Shown here: positions 1 through 8,375 of the stretch, in pieces
Position numbering within the stretch: the stretch's first letter is position 1
How the letters are laid out: every line of letters begins with the position of its first letter
Source of the DNA: Parachlorella kessleri
Lineage: Eukaryota > Chlorophyta > Trebouxiophyceae > Chlorellales > Chlorellaceae
DNA length: 21,600 nt
Assembly (NCBI GenBank): GCA_001598975.1
Contig: BBXU01002730.1
Location: 1-21,600, forward strand
Direction: 5' to 3'
Translations under genes and position numbers: made by a program
The notes under the pieces: model-generated
The model's input: only the letters and a program-made list of their open reading frames with translations
Database searches by the model: none
What the model was told of the DNA's origin: nothing

Positions 1-129
1 GGGGGGCAAGGCAACTGCGGTGCTATATCAGCACCGCGCTCGAGTCAGTGGCCGCCCAGCGTATGGGTATCAAGCATATTGGCCATGTTTGCTGCATCAT
101 GAAGAATACAACACTGCTGCCATTTGCAG

Positions 130-628
130 GGCCGACGGTGACACCACCTGCCCCACCAAGTACGACGGCAGTGCCAGGCTCATCAACAGCACCGTGTGAG
201 TAGCCTGAGCAGTCATCCACGACTCAGGATCGGCAGCAAATTGCTCAGCCCTGCTTCACCCAGAGCCGCCCTGACGAGGCTCCTTGATGGCGTCTGCACC
301 TTGCCCAAGGGCCACTTGCCTCTTGCTGGGCGACCAAAGAGTGCTTGGCAGCCCTCCGCTGCACTGCAAGGGCCCCTACATCCGCGTTGGCCCTGTGCCG
401 CCTAGCCCCACCATTACTTGCCTGTACCGGCGCTACCATACTGGCGGTTTCGCCCGCCCTTGGTCAGCAGCCAGGCGATGCCTTAACCATGCTGCTCTGG
501 CTCCGACTGCTTTCCTGTTCGTGACGGAACATGTGCTCAGGTGCACCAAGTGTGTGCCCTCAACGCTGCCCTGCCCTGCCTAATTTTGCAGGCGGATGAT
601 GGACAGCAACGCAAAGCAGGTGTGCTGA
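130..628 (+). CDS. Gene A: 3' end of a small secreted-protein paralogue (partial)
   Basis: Only the last two exons lie in the window: 130-195 and 592-628; upstream exons fall before base 1. The call rests on homology to genes B and C downstream. The first exon is 66 nt in all three genes, begins after a TTGCAG acceptor by completing a Trp codon, contains a Cys-Pro-Thr motif (TTCPTKYDG) and ends in INSTV, an N-glycosylation sequon also found in gene C. The last exon is 37 nt, as in gene C, follows the same TTTTGCAG acceptor and ends in Val-Cys-stop. The intron is phase 2, with donor GTGAGT. The function is unknown. The protein is probably secreted, judging from its complete paralogues. Bases 1-129 read as intron. 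Confidence 0.72.
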
Positions 629-814
629 GAGGCTGTGTTTGTCAAGGGCTGCCGCTGGGCATCATGAGCAAGCGTGTCAAGAGCACAAATGATGCGGCGG
701 GCCCAGGGCGAGATGTTGAATAAGGCAAAGGTCAGTCCGATGAGCTGACAGGTTAGTCAATGCCGGCGAGACTTCTTGAGTAGTGAGGAGATCTGTGGGT
801 TATATTGTACCGGC

Positions 815-897
815 ATCTCGAGCAGGGCACTCCTTGTTGTGTGCTTACTGGTGCTAGCAGGCTCGCTTGCTGGCCACAATTTTGTTGACGTGTCCTA
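815..897 (+). pseudogene. Degenerate first exon of the secreted family (possible relic gene)
   Basis: The translation from 815 begins ISSRALLVVCLLVLAG and continues SLAGHNFVDV, a hydrophobic signal-peptide-like stretch. It parallels the first exon of gene C (MRSSRNLLAALVSC, then GSLVACQQ). The initiator ATG of gene C, preceded by CGGC, is here CGGC-ATC, so the start is lost. The stretch that encodes LPLFANRDVGPPDA in gene C is absent. The exon end GTTGGCGT followed by donor GTGAGT is here GTTGACGT followed by GTCCTA, so the donor is also lost. It sits between genes A and B, where a tandem relic would be expected. I could not find its remaining exons with confidence; a weak resemblance to exon 6 (CTVPKDFAETLQGTG) lies near 1648-1692. 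Chance similarity of hydrophobic sequence is the main alternative. Confidence 0.38.
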
Positions 898-2185
898 CCA
901 GGGGTTGTATGCCTCCATCTCTACTGCACAGCTGTCGAGGCAGCCTCGGATATGCCCCGGGGTAGTACTTTCAATTTTGATGATGTACACTTTGAAATCC
1001 TGATGTTCTTCCTGGCAGGCTCTCCGTCCAGCCTCAGTGCATGACTGCTGCCCTCAGCCGAGTGTGCGAGTGTGTGTGCACATTGAACGCTGGATCATGC
1101 CGACAATTTTTGGTACACCTCTGTTTTGGTGAGCCTGGTAAGGTTACCCATATGCTTTCGTTGTCGCCTGCATACTGCTGAGGTGTACTGCTGCACGTCT
1201 AATCTTTGCTAGAGGTGAACGCTACACTGCATGCAGCTGCTATTTCCCGGCAGTGGCACCCTGTAAAGAAACCCAGATGCACAGTTCTCCGACCAGGGAT
1301 TCTTGGTCACAACAGTACAGGTCAGGCATGGAGGCGGTCATGCATGAGCACAATTCGACACATGCAGCACACAGCGCAGCGCAGCGCAGGGCCCTCACAA
1401 CCAGGCATGCTAGTCTGGTCTAGTCTAGCAGCGTGCCGCCATCTGACCGTGCTGCCGTGAGTCCTCTGAGTGGGGCCACTAAAAAGCCCCCCATGCATGG
1501 TACCATGCCAATTTGTTGCAACATCACACCTCCCCCAGCTCTTGCATGTTCCTGGTCATCGGAGCAATCCACTCTGCAGCAGTTGGCAGCGGGCAGTCCG
1601 AATTGAATGAAGAGTTCAAGCCTCCCCAGATTGCCGCAGCTGCCAGTGCACCGTGCCCAAGGACTTCGCTGAGACCCTGCAGGGCACTGGCAAATCCGCA
1701 TGAGCAGCTGTCCTGAGCGTCTGGCAGGGAAGAAGGAACGGGGCCCCCCAGGCACTCCGCCTAGGGTTGCCTACGTTGCCGAGCCCAGCCCAGCTTTGCC
1801 GCTGTGGTGCTGCTCAACCAAGGCCACATGATGCCGCCTTTGCTGTCACTTCCACGCCACCTCTGCTGCTGCCGGCGCCAGCGGGCCGATGCAGAAGCTG
1901 ACTTGCTGCCGCTCCAACTGCAGCCTCAGGGGGCGAGGTTAGTCGAGGCGGAGAGCCAGCAGGTAACTGCAGCGTTTCCAACACCTGTAGCCATCACACT
2001 GCACTGCAGTTCTGGCGAATGCGTCCCATGATACATTACAAGGAAGGTTCAGCGCTGAACCTCCAAACTAGCAAGCATGTTGGCTGCTTATGGAAGCACA
2101 TGCTGAGTATGTCTGACACCAACGTGAGCTATCACACGGATCGATGTCAGGTGGCCATGTCACCTGACGGCAGCTGCTGTGACAG

Positions 2186-2220
2186 TCCTGCTCCTGCTGC
2201 TCCTGCTCCTGCTGCTGCAA
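2186..2220. repeat. CTGCTC/CTG microsatellite
   Basis: An imperfect run of TCCTGC and CTG units covers about 35 bp. One frame gives a poly-leucine stretch that imitates a signal peptide, but the frame has no supported exon around it. I treat it as a simple repeat upstream of gene B. Confidence 0.75.
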
Positions 2221-2494
2221 CACAGACCCCACTTCAGGTCACCATATGGCCAGGTCTGTAGGCACACACACACAAAAGACAACAAATGGGGCACGATCGG
2301 TTTGCTTTAAGGTTTGGCTTTGGCAAGCTTTAGTTCATGAGAGGGATTAGTCATGCTGCCTTAATGAGAAAATTCGGCCAGGGATCATGCAGTACGACCC
2401 AGCCAAATGCCATCAGCCACACAGGTCAGGAGTAACGTGCTCAGGCCTTGCGCAACTCCACCATTGCTTCATCACACTGATAGCCACTGGCTCC

Positions 2495-4168
2495 ATGTCT
2501 ACAGGTTTGCCACTGGGTGTGCTTGTTGCCCTGGTCCTGGGGAGCACGGTGGCTGGACAAAACCTGCCATTGTTTGCCAACAGAAACATGGGGCCTCCGG
2601 ATGGGGTTGGCATGTGAGTTGTAGTATGTGTGTGCAGCCCTCAAGGCGAAATCTCTGGTAATAGTGCTAAAGCTGAAGTAAGTCACTACTTGTGCCCAAA
2701 AGTCTCTTGAGTGGCCTCACAATTGCAAGATCATGGGCGTCTAGCCCCTGCAGCATCGACATCTGGGTCCCAAAGTTGTTTTAGCAGACGCGTGTTCTCT
2801 GCAGCTCCTGCTAGTTGGACTGAGTTGGGCTCTGGTGAAGATATGTGCAGATGGATGGCAGAGCTCCAAGAAGGGCCCTACATATGGATCCAGCACTCCA
2901 AGGGGTATGCCGGTGAGTAACCTCCCCACCCACCCCCCACCACCCCACCCCCACCTCCCCTTGGCCCCGTCCCGTCCCCCAGGCCCTGAGGGCCATGCAC
3001 TGGCTTGGCTGCTTGGACCTTGTGCCAGGCGGATCAGTTGCAAAGTTTGGCTCGTTGGAAGCCGCCAGGTGATGTCCACTTGATTCAGGGGTATCCGTGA
3101 GCACACCTGGGAATCCGGCAGACGTGGCGCTGCAATTTGGTGAGCAGGGGGCCGCACATGTGGGACCCATGCACCACTTGTGCGCCTGCAGACCTGCCTC
3201 GCATGTACGGTACCAGGGAAAGTATAGATACCCGCTGAGCATCGCCGTCCGGCTCTTGTTTTTGACGACTGACATGCATATGCTTCAGGGACCTACACCA
3301 GCTATGAGTGCGACCCCAGCAGCGGCAAAGGTAAGTGCTGGATGGTTGCTGGGTTGCTGCCGCCCCACGGTAGCTCGAGCGCTTCGGAGCTGGGATTATT
3401 AAGTCCCTAACAAAACATGTGTGGACCTTCTACCAACTCTACAGGCGGCTACAAATCTACTGTACGCTATGGGGGCATCTCTCCAAAGGGCGTCCCGAGG
3501 CTCGACAGCTACGACACATGCGAAGTTGGAAAGATCGACCTGCAGGCCCGTACCTACCAGTGGTGAGGCTGCTCAACAACCCTGCCGCAGCTGCAAGGAT
3601 GAGCGGTGGTGGGCTTGCCAAATGGTGCTGCCACAAGTGCTGAGGGCACAGCAAGGCGCTGGTCTCATGGTGATGGGCACACTCTTTATGGTGGACAAGA
3701 CAAGGCATGCGCTGCCTGTTAACAGGTTGCTCCACTGCCTGCAGTCTCTGCTGACTCACTTGATTGTTCTTATGGGATAGGGCGTGTCGCTGTTGCTTGC
3801 AGGAACAGCGACTCGCATGAGTGCCCCACCGACTTTGCTGCCACAGCCACCCTCGTCAGTGGCACACCGTAAGCTGTATGTGTGCCCTCTGCATTGCTGG
3901 CCTGCAACTGACTGCGTAGCAGCCACCCAAGGGAGACGTCATAGGCAAGGAAGAGTGTGGGCAGGTTGCTTGCAGCCCCGGGGCCATACATTACTGCCAT
4001 CTCAACCCTGCATGCTTGGACTCAGCACTCGGCAGCAGTGGCGTTTGTTGTTCACTGCTGTCATCTACATTGGCAGCAGCACGGCCAGTGCGTAAGCTCT
4101 GCCCTGCCTGCTTGGCTGCTTGCAGGTTGCCCTTCTCCTGTGGGGTCGGGATGGCAGCAGCGGCCTGA
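2495..4168 (+). CDS. Gene B: small secreted protein of an unrecognised tandem family
   Basis: Seven exons: 2495-2613, 2851-2912, 3089-3139, 3289-3330, 3445-3562, 3803-3868 and 4126-4168, giving 501 nt and 166 aa. Intron phases are 2,1,1,1,2,2 and all are GT-AG. Residues 1-22 form a signal peptide (start MSTGLPLGVLVALVLG, ending TVAGQ). Conserved motifs follow: LPLFANR (about 24-30), WMAELQEGP and WIQHSKGYAG (41-61), NPAD (69-72), TSYECDP (81-87), CEVGKIDLQ (117-125) and ECPTDFA (137-143). Four cysteines (85, 117, 138, 158) could form two disulfides. I do not recognise the family and assign no function; extracellular or cell-wall location is inferred from the signal peptide. Exon 7 is the least certain: it is 43 nt rather than 37 and ends CGVGMAAAA instead of Val-Cys, though its acceptor is strong and pyrimidine-rich. 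Confidence 0.75.
2921..2981 (+). repeat. C-rich CCCCA tract in intron 2 of gene B
   Basis: About 60 bp immediately after the donor of exon 2 is almost purely C with scattered A and T, in CCCCACC-like units. It is simple sequence inside an intron; I see no coding content. Confidence 0.8.
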
Positions 4169-4906
4169 CAGGTGCAGGGCACATGGCTGCAGGAGCGACC
4201 TGCGGAGGTGAACAATATGCTGGTAGCGATTGGCAGTGAATGGGGGTGTGACGCACGGCAACCGTGGGGCATTGTCACACCCCAGGCCAAAGCCTGCAGG
4301 GTAGCCTGCTGCGTATGAAGCCGCTGTGTCGAGGCCAGTGGCAGCGTGCGTATCGATGAGCGATCACCCAGGAACACCTAACTCTTTTTGTTGCCCACCT
4401 TGGGCTGCCGTTCGACTGCATGTCAAAGAGAAGTGTACGGATCCCTGATGAGATGTCAGCGTTGCACCGCTGAGGTACAAGAGGCACATGTAATAGGTGC
4501 AGTCACTGGCGCCTTGGACCGGCCACTATAGTTATGGTGCTAATAAGCCACCCACTGCAAGCTCATTGTTCCTGTCGTGCTCCAGTTTCAATAGCACCCA
4601 GCCAGACACTTGAGGACCAGCTTGACCTGCAGGCGCGCGAAAAGAGGCGCAAAACTTGAGGCGCGCGTACCATACGTCTTGTCGCCCCTGCCCACACATG
4701 GATCACACGTCCTTCGTAAGTTCAGATGTGCAGGCACGTCGAGAAACCCAGTGTACCACACAATTGAGGGGTCGGTGCTGACCTGGCGCTGACGAGGCTG
4801 CCAGTACGCCGAACCCAGCTTAATCGGTTCATGGATTTGAACCTAGATCTCCAACCGAGTTGCGGTTGCCAACACCGTCTGCTGTTCCTCCCTGCCTTGC
4901 AGCGGC
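4169..4906. other. Gene B to gene C spacer
   Basis: It holds the presumed 3' untranslated region of gene B up to the TGTAA near 4489, then the promoter and 5' leader of gene C. I see no further exon with matching phases. A 6-bp-arm inverted repeat (GGTTCA, 6-nt spacer, TGAACC) lies at 4826-4843. Its reverse strand also matches a tRNA B-box-like sequence, but no complete tRNA fold is visible. Confidence 0.5.
4489..4493 (+). promoter_or_regulatory. TGTAA poly(A) signal, probably of gene B
   Basis: TGTAA, the usual poly(A) signal of green algae, lies about 320 bp after the gene B stop and before gene C. It is the nearest such motif downstream on this strand that is not a splice donor. Five bases are weak evidence alone; position supports it. 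Confidence 0.4.
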
Positions 4907-7456
4907 ATGCGGTCTTCAAGGAACCTTCTTGCAGCCCTTGTTTCATGCCTTGAACTGGGCAGCCTTGTTGCTTGCCAGCAGCTGCCTTTGTTCGCCAACA
5001 GGGACGTTGGGCCCCCTGACGCAGTTGGCGTGTGAGTGCTCAGGATCAGTTACAAGTGCAATGGTAGGTCTTGAAGTGCCCCTTGCAGCTGGGAGAGGCC
5101 AATGCTGGTGAGGAGCTGGTTCAAGTGGGGTTGAACTTCATCTCCAAATGGTCAATCATGCACTGCAGGTGGTTCACTGAACTGCCCGAAGGGCCGCTTG
5201 TTTGGATCCAGCATCCTCATGGGTATGCTGGTGAGCTGGGTCCCTGGCGCATGTGCAAGTTGGAAGACATGTATGCTGACGTTATTTTGGTCAATGGGCA
5301 CAGCCATAGCCGTGCCTAAAGTGGCGCTCTGGGAGAAGGACAGGGCATCATACAATTAGTGTAGGGTTTGAGAAACGCCATGGATATGTGCACATGTGTG
5401 TGTGCAGTCTCATCCGGCCAGCTGGCCAGTCGGGCACATGAAGAAGCCTAGATCCTCCATGTGCACATGTGCCTTGAAACAAGCATGTTTATTGCTGGTA
5501 ATGCTCATTTCCTCCATGCATGCAGGCATTTCTGCAGTGCGGACTTCCAGCAACCCAGCCGACTTGATCCTACAGCTGCAAACCGGTGAGCAAGTGCGGC
5601 AGGGGCATGGTAGAATGGCATAGGGGCGCCTGCATGAAGTGATCGCAGGCTTGCATCAGGCATCACTGATGACCTCACCCCATACAACCCACTGCCGCAA
5701 AACACGCATTGCCAGCTTTTCAACCTGTGAGCACATCACCGTACTTCCCCAGCGTACTACTTCAGGTGCCCCCTCTGCCGGCATTCTGGCCTATAGGCCT
5801 ATAGTATTAGCTAATACTGCCCACTCTGTCTACCAAGGTGGCACTGTCCTTCTGCAGGCGCCTACACCAGCTATGAGTGTGACCCCAGCAATGGCAAAGG
5901 TGGGATTTAGGGTGAAGCATGCTGTGCAAGCCGCACTGCTTGAGACTTTAAGGGGCATGCTTCTAGCCTGCTGTTGACGGACGCCAGGGTATAATCATAG
6001 GGCTTGTGGGGTCCCAGTATTTACACATAGATGCACTCTTGCACTCCTCTGTAGGTGCCTACAAAGCCACTCTGCGCCACTCAGTCATCTCTCCTGATGG
6101 CACCGCCACCGCGCCCCCCAGCGGCGGGCTTATCTCCCAGATTGCCACCCTGCTGGAAGGGCGGTCAGACAGCGGCGGCTTTACAACCTGCGAGCTTGGA
6201 AAGATCGACCTGCAAGTCGGCACCTTCCTCTGGTGAGGAAGCCCTGCAAGCAAAGACCTGAAAGATTTAGCATGGGTAGCAGGTAGAGCGAACAGGGTGT
6301 GAAAGTTGGCCTGGACTGACAGGGAAGGCTGCAAAAAGACCTGTAAGATTTGTTTGCGTCAGTACGGCTGCATAAAAGTGGCGCAGGGGCAGGGCTTGCA
6401 AGCCAGGGCCTCCCTACGATGATTGAAGGAAGGCACTCGAAAGGAAGGCACTAACGTGCTATCAAGGAGCAATTTTGGCACTCAAGCAGCGCTGTGGGCG
6501 TGTGCCACGCTTGTGGCATGGCTGGGAGCAGCAGAAGAGCAGCAGTACCCTTCAATAAGCTGCCTTGCCTGATGTTGCGCTTGTGAGACAGGGCGTGCAC
6601 GGGTGGCTGGGCAGCACGCGAGTGTCCCAGCACACTAGAGAGAAGCACTCCTGACGTGATGCAGGAGCGACTCCCAAGGCAACTGCCCAACAGGGTATGG
6701 CTACACGGCTCACCTCATCAACAGCACACTGTAAGTGGGTACCTGGTGTCCGGCACCGCTGCATGCGGTTGTGTGGGTGATCATGTATCATACATGATAG
6801 GTAGAGGAGCTGGCACGAAATGCGCCGGGTGCTAGCGCCTCCACGTGTGAAAGTATCACTCCCACAACCACATACAGCGGTGCCGGCACCAATTGCGCCG
6901 GGTGGCTGGTCCTCTGGGGAGGAGGATAAGACCAGCGCTGGAATGGGCACTGCTCCACCCATAGGGCAGGTGTGATGCACCTGTCTAGCCTGTATGGCGT
7001 TTGCCTGCACAATGAAAGCGACAGCATGAGGTGCGGGCGGGGCTTGGCGAAGTGAGTAAGGGAGACGCAGCGTGGGGATCTAGTAGGAGAGGCGGTCGGT
7101 CGCTGGAGGGCTGACAGTCTACCAGCCTGGGTGGCAGGGAGTGCGAACAGGGAGTGAGAGCTGGGCTGGACTGACAGGGCTGGATGCAGAGTGAGTCTAT
7201 TGTTGCAGGGGCAGCCTGAGTGCCATGCCTAGTGCAAGTGCCTTTCCTGCCTGCAAGTGCCTTGCAATTGTCCTTCCTGGACTTGCATCACGGGATCAGT
7301 GCTGGCACACCCATGACCCTTGAAGGCTAACGATGCTAGCTGTGAACTTGGCTCGAGCCAGGAGCTCGCACCTGATAATCTGAGTAGCTCGTGCCTTGCT
7401 GCTCTGCCATATTTTGCAGGACCCAGGTTGGCAGTAGCAAGCCACTGGTCTGCTAA
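4907..7456 (+). CDS. Gene C: small secreted protein, paralogue of gene B
   Basis: Seven exons: 4907-5031, 5169-5230, 5526-5585, 5858-5899, 6055-6232, 6665-6730 and 7420-7456, giving 570 nt and 189 aa. All intron positions and phases (2,1,1,1,2,2) match gene B; exons 2, 4 and 6 have the same lengths (62, 42, 66 nt). A signal peptide (MRSSRNLLAALVSC, then GSLVAC) is followed by LPLFANRDVGPPDA, WFTELPEGP, WIQHPHGYAG (54-63), NPAD, TSYECDP (86-92), CELGKIDLQVG (142-152), NCPTGYG and INST (174-177), and it ends in Val-Cys. Cysteines 90, 142, 163 and 189 match the gene B pattern, the last only loosely. Exon 5 is 60 nt longer than in B: a Pro/Ser/Gly-rich segment followed by an amphipathic piece (about residues 113-138). 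Function unknown; secreted by inference. Introns 5 and 6 each contain a copy of the dispersed short repeat. Confidence 0.82.
5791..5817. repeat. Two abutting 14-bp perfect palindromes
   Basis: CTATAGGCCTATAG (5791-5804) and GTATTAGCTAATAC (5804-5817) are each perfect palindromes and share one base. They lie in intron 3 of gene C, about 40 bp before exon 4. No function is evident; cruciform formation or a dimeric protein site is conceivable. Confidence 0.85.
6269..6334 (+). mobile_element. Short dispersed repeat, copy 1, with likely 17-bp target-site duplication
   Basis: A 66-bp element beginning AGCATGGGTAGCAGGTAG and ending GGCTGCAA. It is bracketed by AAAGACCTGAAAGATTT (6252-6268) and AAAGACCTGTAAGATTT (6335-6351), identical at 16 of 17 positions. 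The right-hand boundary is A-rich. The body matches four other copies in the window (shared blocks: GGGTGGCAGGTAG, TGCGAACAG, CTGACAGGGCTGGATGCA). Long direct repeats plus an A-rich end resemble a retroposon insertion. It lies in intron 5 of gene C, on the transcribed strand. Too short to encode anything. Confidence 0.6.
6780..6798. repeat. Perfect inverted repeat in intron 6 of gene C
   Basis: ATCATGTA and TACATGAT are separated by TCA, giving 8-bp arms with a 3-nt loop, about 50 bp after the exon 6 donor. Just downstream, two similar 20-mers (GGCACGAAATGCGCCGGGTG and GGCACCAATTGCGCCGGGTG) form a direct repeat about 75 bp apart. No function is evident. Confidence 0.7.
7122..7193 (+). mobile_element. 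Short dispersed repeat, copy 2
   Basis: This copy contains GGGTGGCAGGGAGTGCGAAC and, further on, GGACTGACAGGGCTGGATGC, matching the shared core of the family. A 6-bp direct repeat AGTCTA (7116-7121 and 7194-7199) may be a target-site duplication, but six bases could arise by chance. It lies in intron 6 of gene C on the sense strand. Confidence 0.5.
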
Positions 7457-8144
7457 GAAGCTATTGGACCAAGGATGAGCTGAAATGTATGAGGTTGAAG
7501 AGGCAACAAGACACACAGCATTGGAGCTTACAGCTGTATGCAAGGCAGCAGTCAGGTGCAACTAGGCAAGCAGCTCAGTACTAGTCTCCCTTTCCCTAGC
7601 TGCAAGGAGAATAGGAAGCGAAGGGGGATAGCTGGACCCCATTGCAAGTTAGACCTGCTATGGCATATGGTATGGCATGCTTTTTTCTTTCGAGGGTAAC
7701 TGCCTGTACGAGTGGGGCTGCATGTGCAGTGTGCCAGATGCGATGGTTTTTGCATCCGCCATAGGTCCTGTGGTGAGTAGGCGCGATTTGCCGCCAACTT
7801 TTGCATGCAGAAGACAAGTTGCCGGGGAACCCTACACAGTGTTTGAACTCAAAACCTGACCGGTTCGTTTAAACGGCCTTCCTAGTACTTGCAGCATTCA
7901 AGTCCCGAACGGCCATCCCATAACCAAGCTGGGATGTGCAGAAGAGCAGCTTGCTGCGCAAGGTTGATAGCAGCAGGCAAGGAATGGTGGGCGCTGACCA
8001 GTCAGTCGGCACCGCAGACAGAAACAGTGTGGCAAAAGGACCATTGCAATGAGAGGATGCCCCAGCATCCAAGGCCCAGGCACACGGGAAGCTCAGTTTA
8101 TGTCACGAGTCAAGCAAATCTCAGGCAAGGACACAGAGCATAGC

Positions 8145-8217
8145 TGCATCAAGCCCTGTCACTCCAGTTCGCAGCTACCTCCTCTCTATTCGCATTGCCT
8201 GCCACCTTCACCAAATC
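8145..8217 (-). mobile_element. Short dispersed repeat, copy 3
   Basis: On the minus strand this copy shows GGTGGCAGGCAATGCGAATA and TGACAGGGCTTGATGCA, the same order of blocks as the other copies but more diverged. Flanking direct repeats are not clear. It lies downstream of the ARM-repeat gene, on the same strand. Confidence 0.5.
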
Positions 8218-8303
8218 ATGCATACAAAGGTCCCACGGGTTGCATGCTGGTATGGACGGGTCAGCTCACATGTTGTATCAGAGCCTCAGCCAGGCACATC
8301 ACT

Positions 8304-8372
8304 TGCATCCAGCCCTGCCAGTTCGGTTACTCCCCCCTATCTCCTCGTCGATCTACCTGCCACCCATCACTA
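8304..8372 (-). mobile_element. Short dispersed repeat, copy 4, with 8-bp target-site duplication
   Basis: A 69-bp copy with minus-strand blocks GATGGGTGGCAGGTAGATCG and CTGGCAGGGCTGGATGCA. It is flanked by exact direct repeats ACATCACT at 8296-8303 and 8373-8380, consistent with a target-site duplication. The right-hand flank contains the stop codon of the ARM-repeat gene, so the element sits immediately after that stop in the presumed 3' untranslated region. Confidence 0.55.
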
Positions 8373-8375
8373 ACA

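Larger units (their letters stand above)
629..2494. other. Intergenic stretch between gene A and gene B
   Basis: Apart from the degenerate exon near 815-897, I see no exon chain with consistent phases here. It holds low-complexity DNA: a GCAGC pentamer run at about 1375-1389, a CTGCTC-type run at 2186-2220 and a short CA run near 2262-2275. Open frames in this stretch lack recognisable motifs and have no credible splice partners. The 3' untranslated region of gene A and the promoter of gene B must lie here; I cannot place them. Confidence 0.5.
7457..8375. other. Convergent 3' spacer between gene C and the ARM-repeat gene
   Basis: It holds the 3' ends of two convergent genes plus two copies of the dispersed short repeat (8145-8217 and 8304-8372). 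On the minus strand a TGTAA motif occurs at 7532-7528, the only candidate poly(A) signal I found downstream of the ARM gene on that strand; it is far away. CGTTTAAACG (7866-7875) is a perfect 10-bp palindrome. No convincing exon was found; the frame 7677-7859 has no supported partner. Confidence 0.45.

Noticed and set aside
1648..1692. Exon 6-like remnant of the secreted family (CTVPKDFAETLQGTG)
   Set aside because: Similarity to CPTDFAATATLVSGT in gene B is suggestive, but there is no acceptor or donor at matching places; mentioned only as a weak hint.
2174..2225. Poly-leucine signal peptide
   Set aside because: It is a translation of a CTG/CTGCTC microsatellite with no supported downstream exon.
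4826..4874. tRNA gene on the minus strand
   Set aside because: GGTTCAAATCC matches a B box, but the T stem pairs poorly, the A-box match is poor and no anticodon or acceptor stem can be drawn.
7677..7859. Cys-rich plus-strand frame (GNCLYEWGCMCSVPDA) as another secreted-family exon
   Set aside because: The resemblance to gene C exon 6 is limited to GNC; no matching exon boundaries or phases were found.
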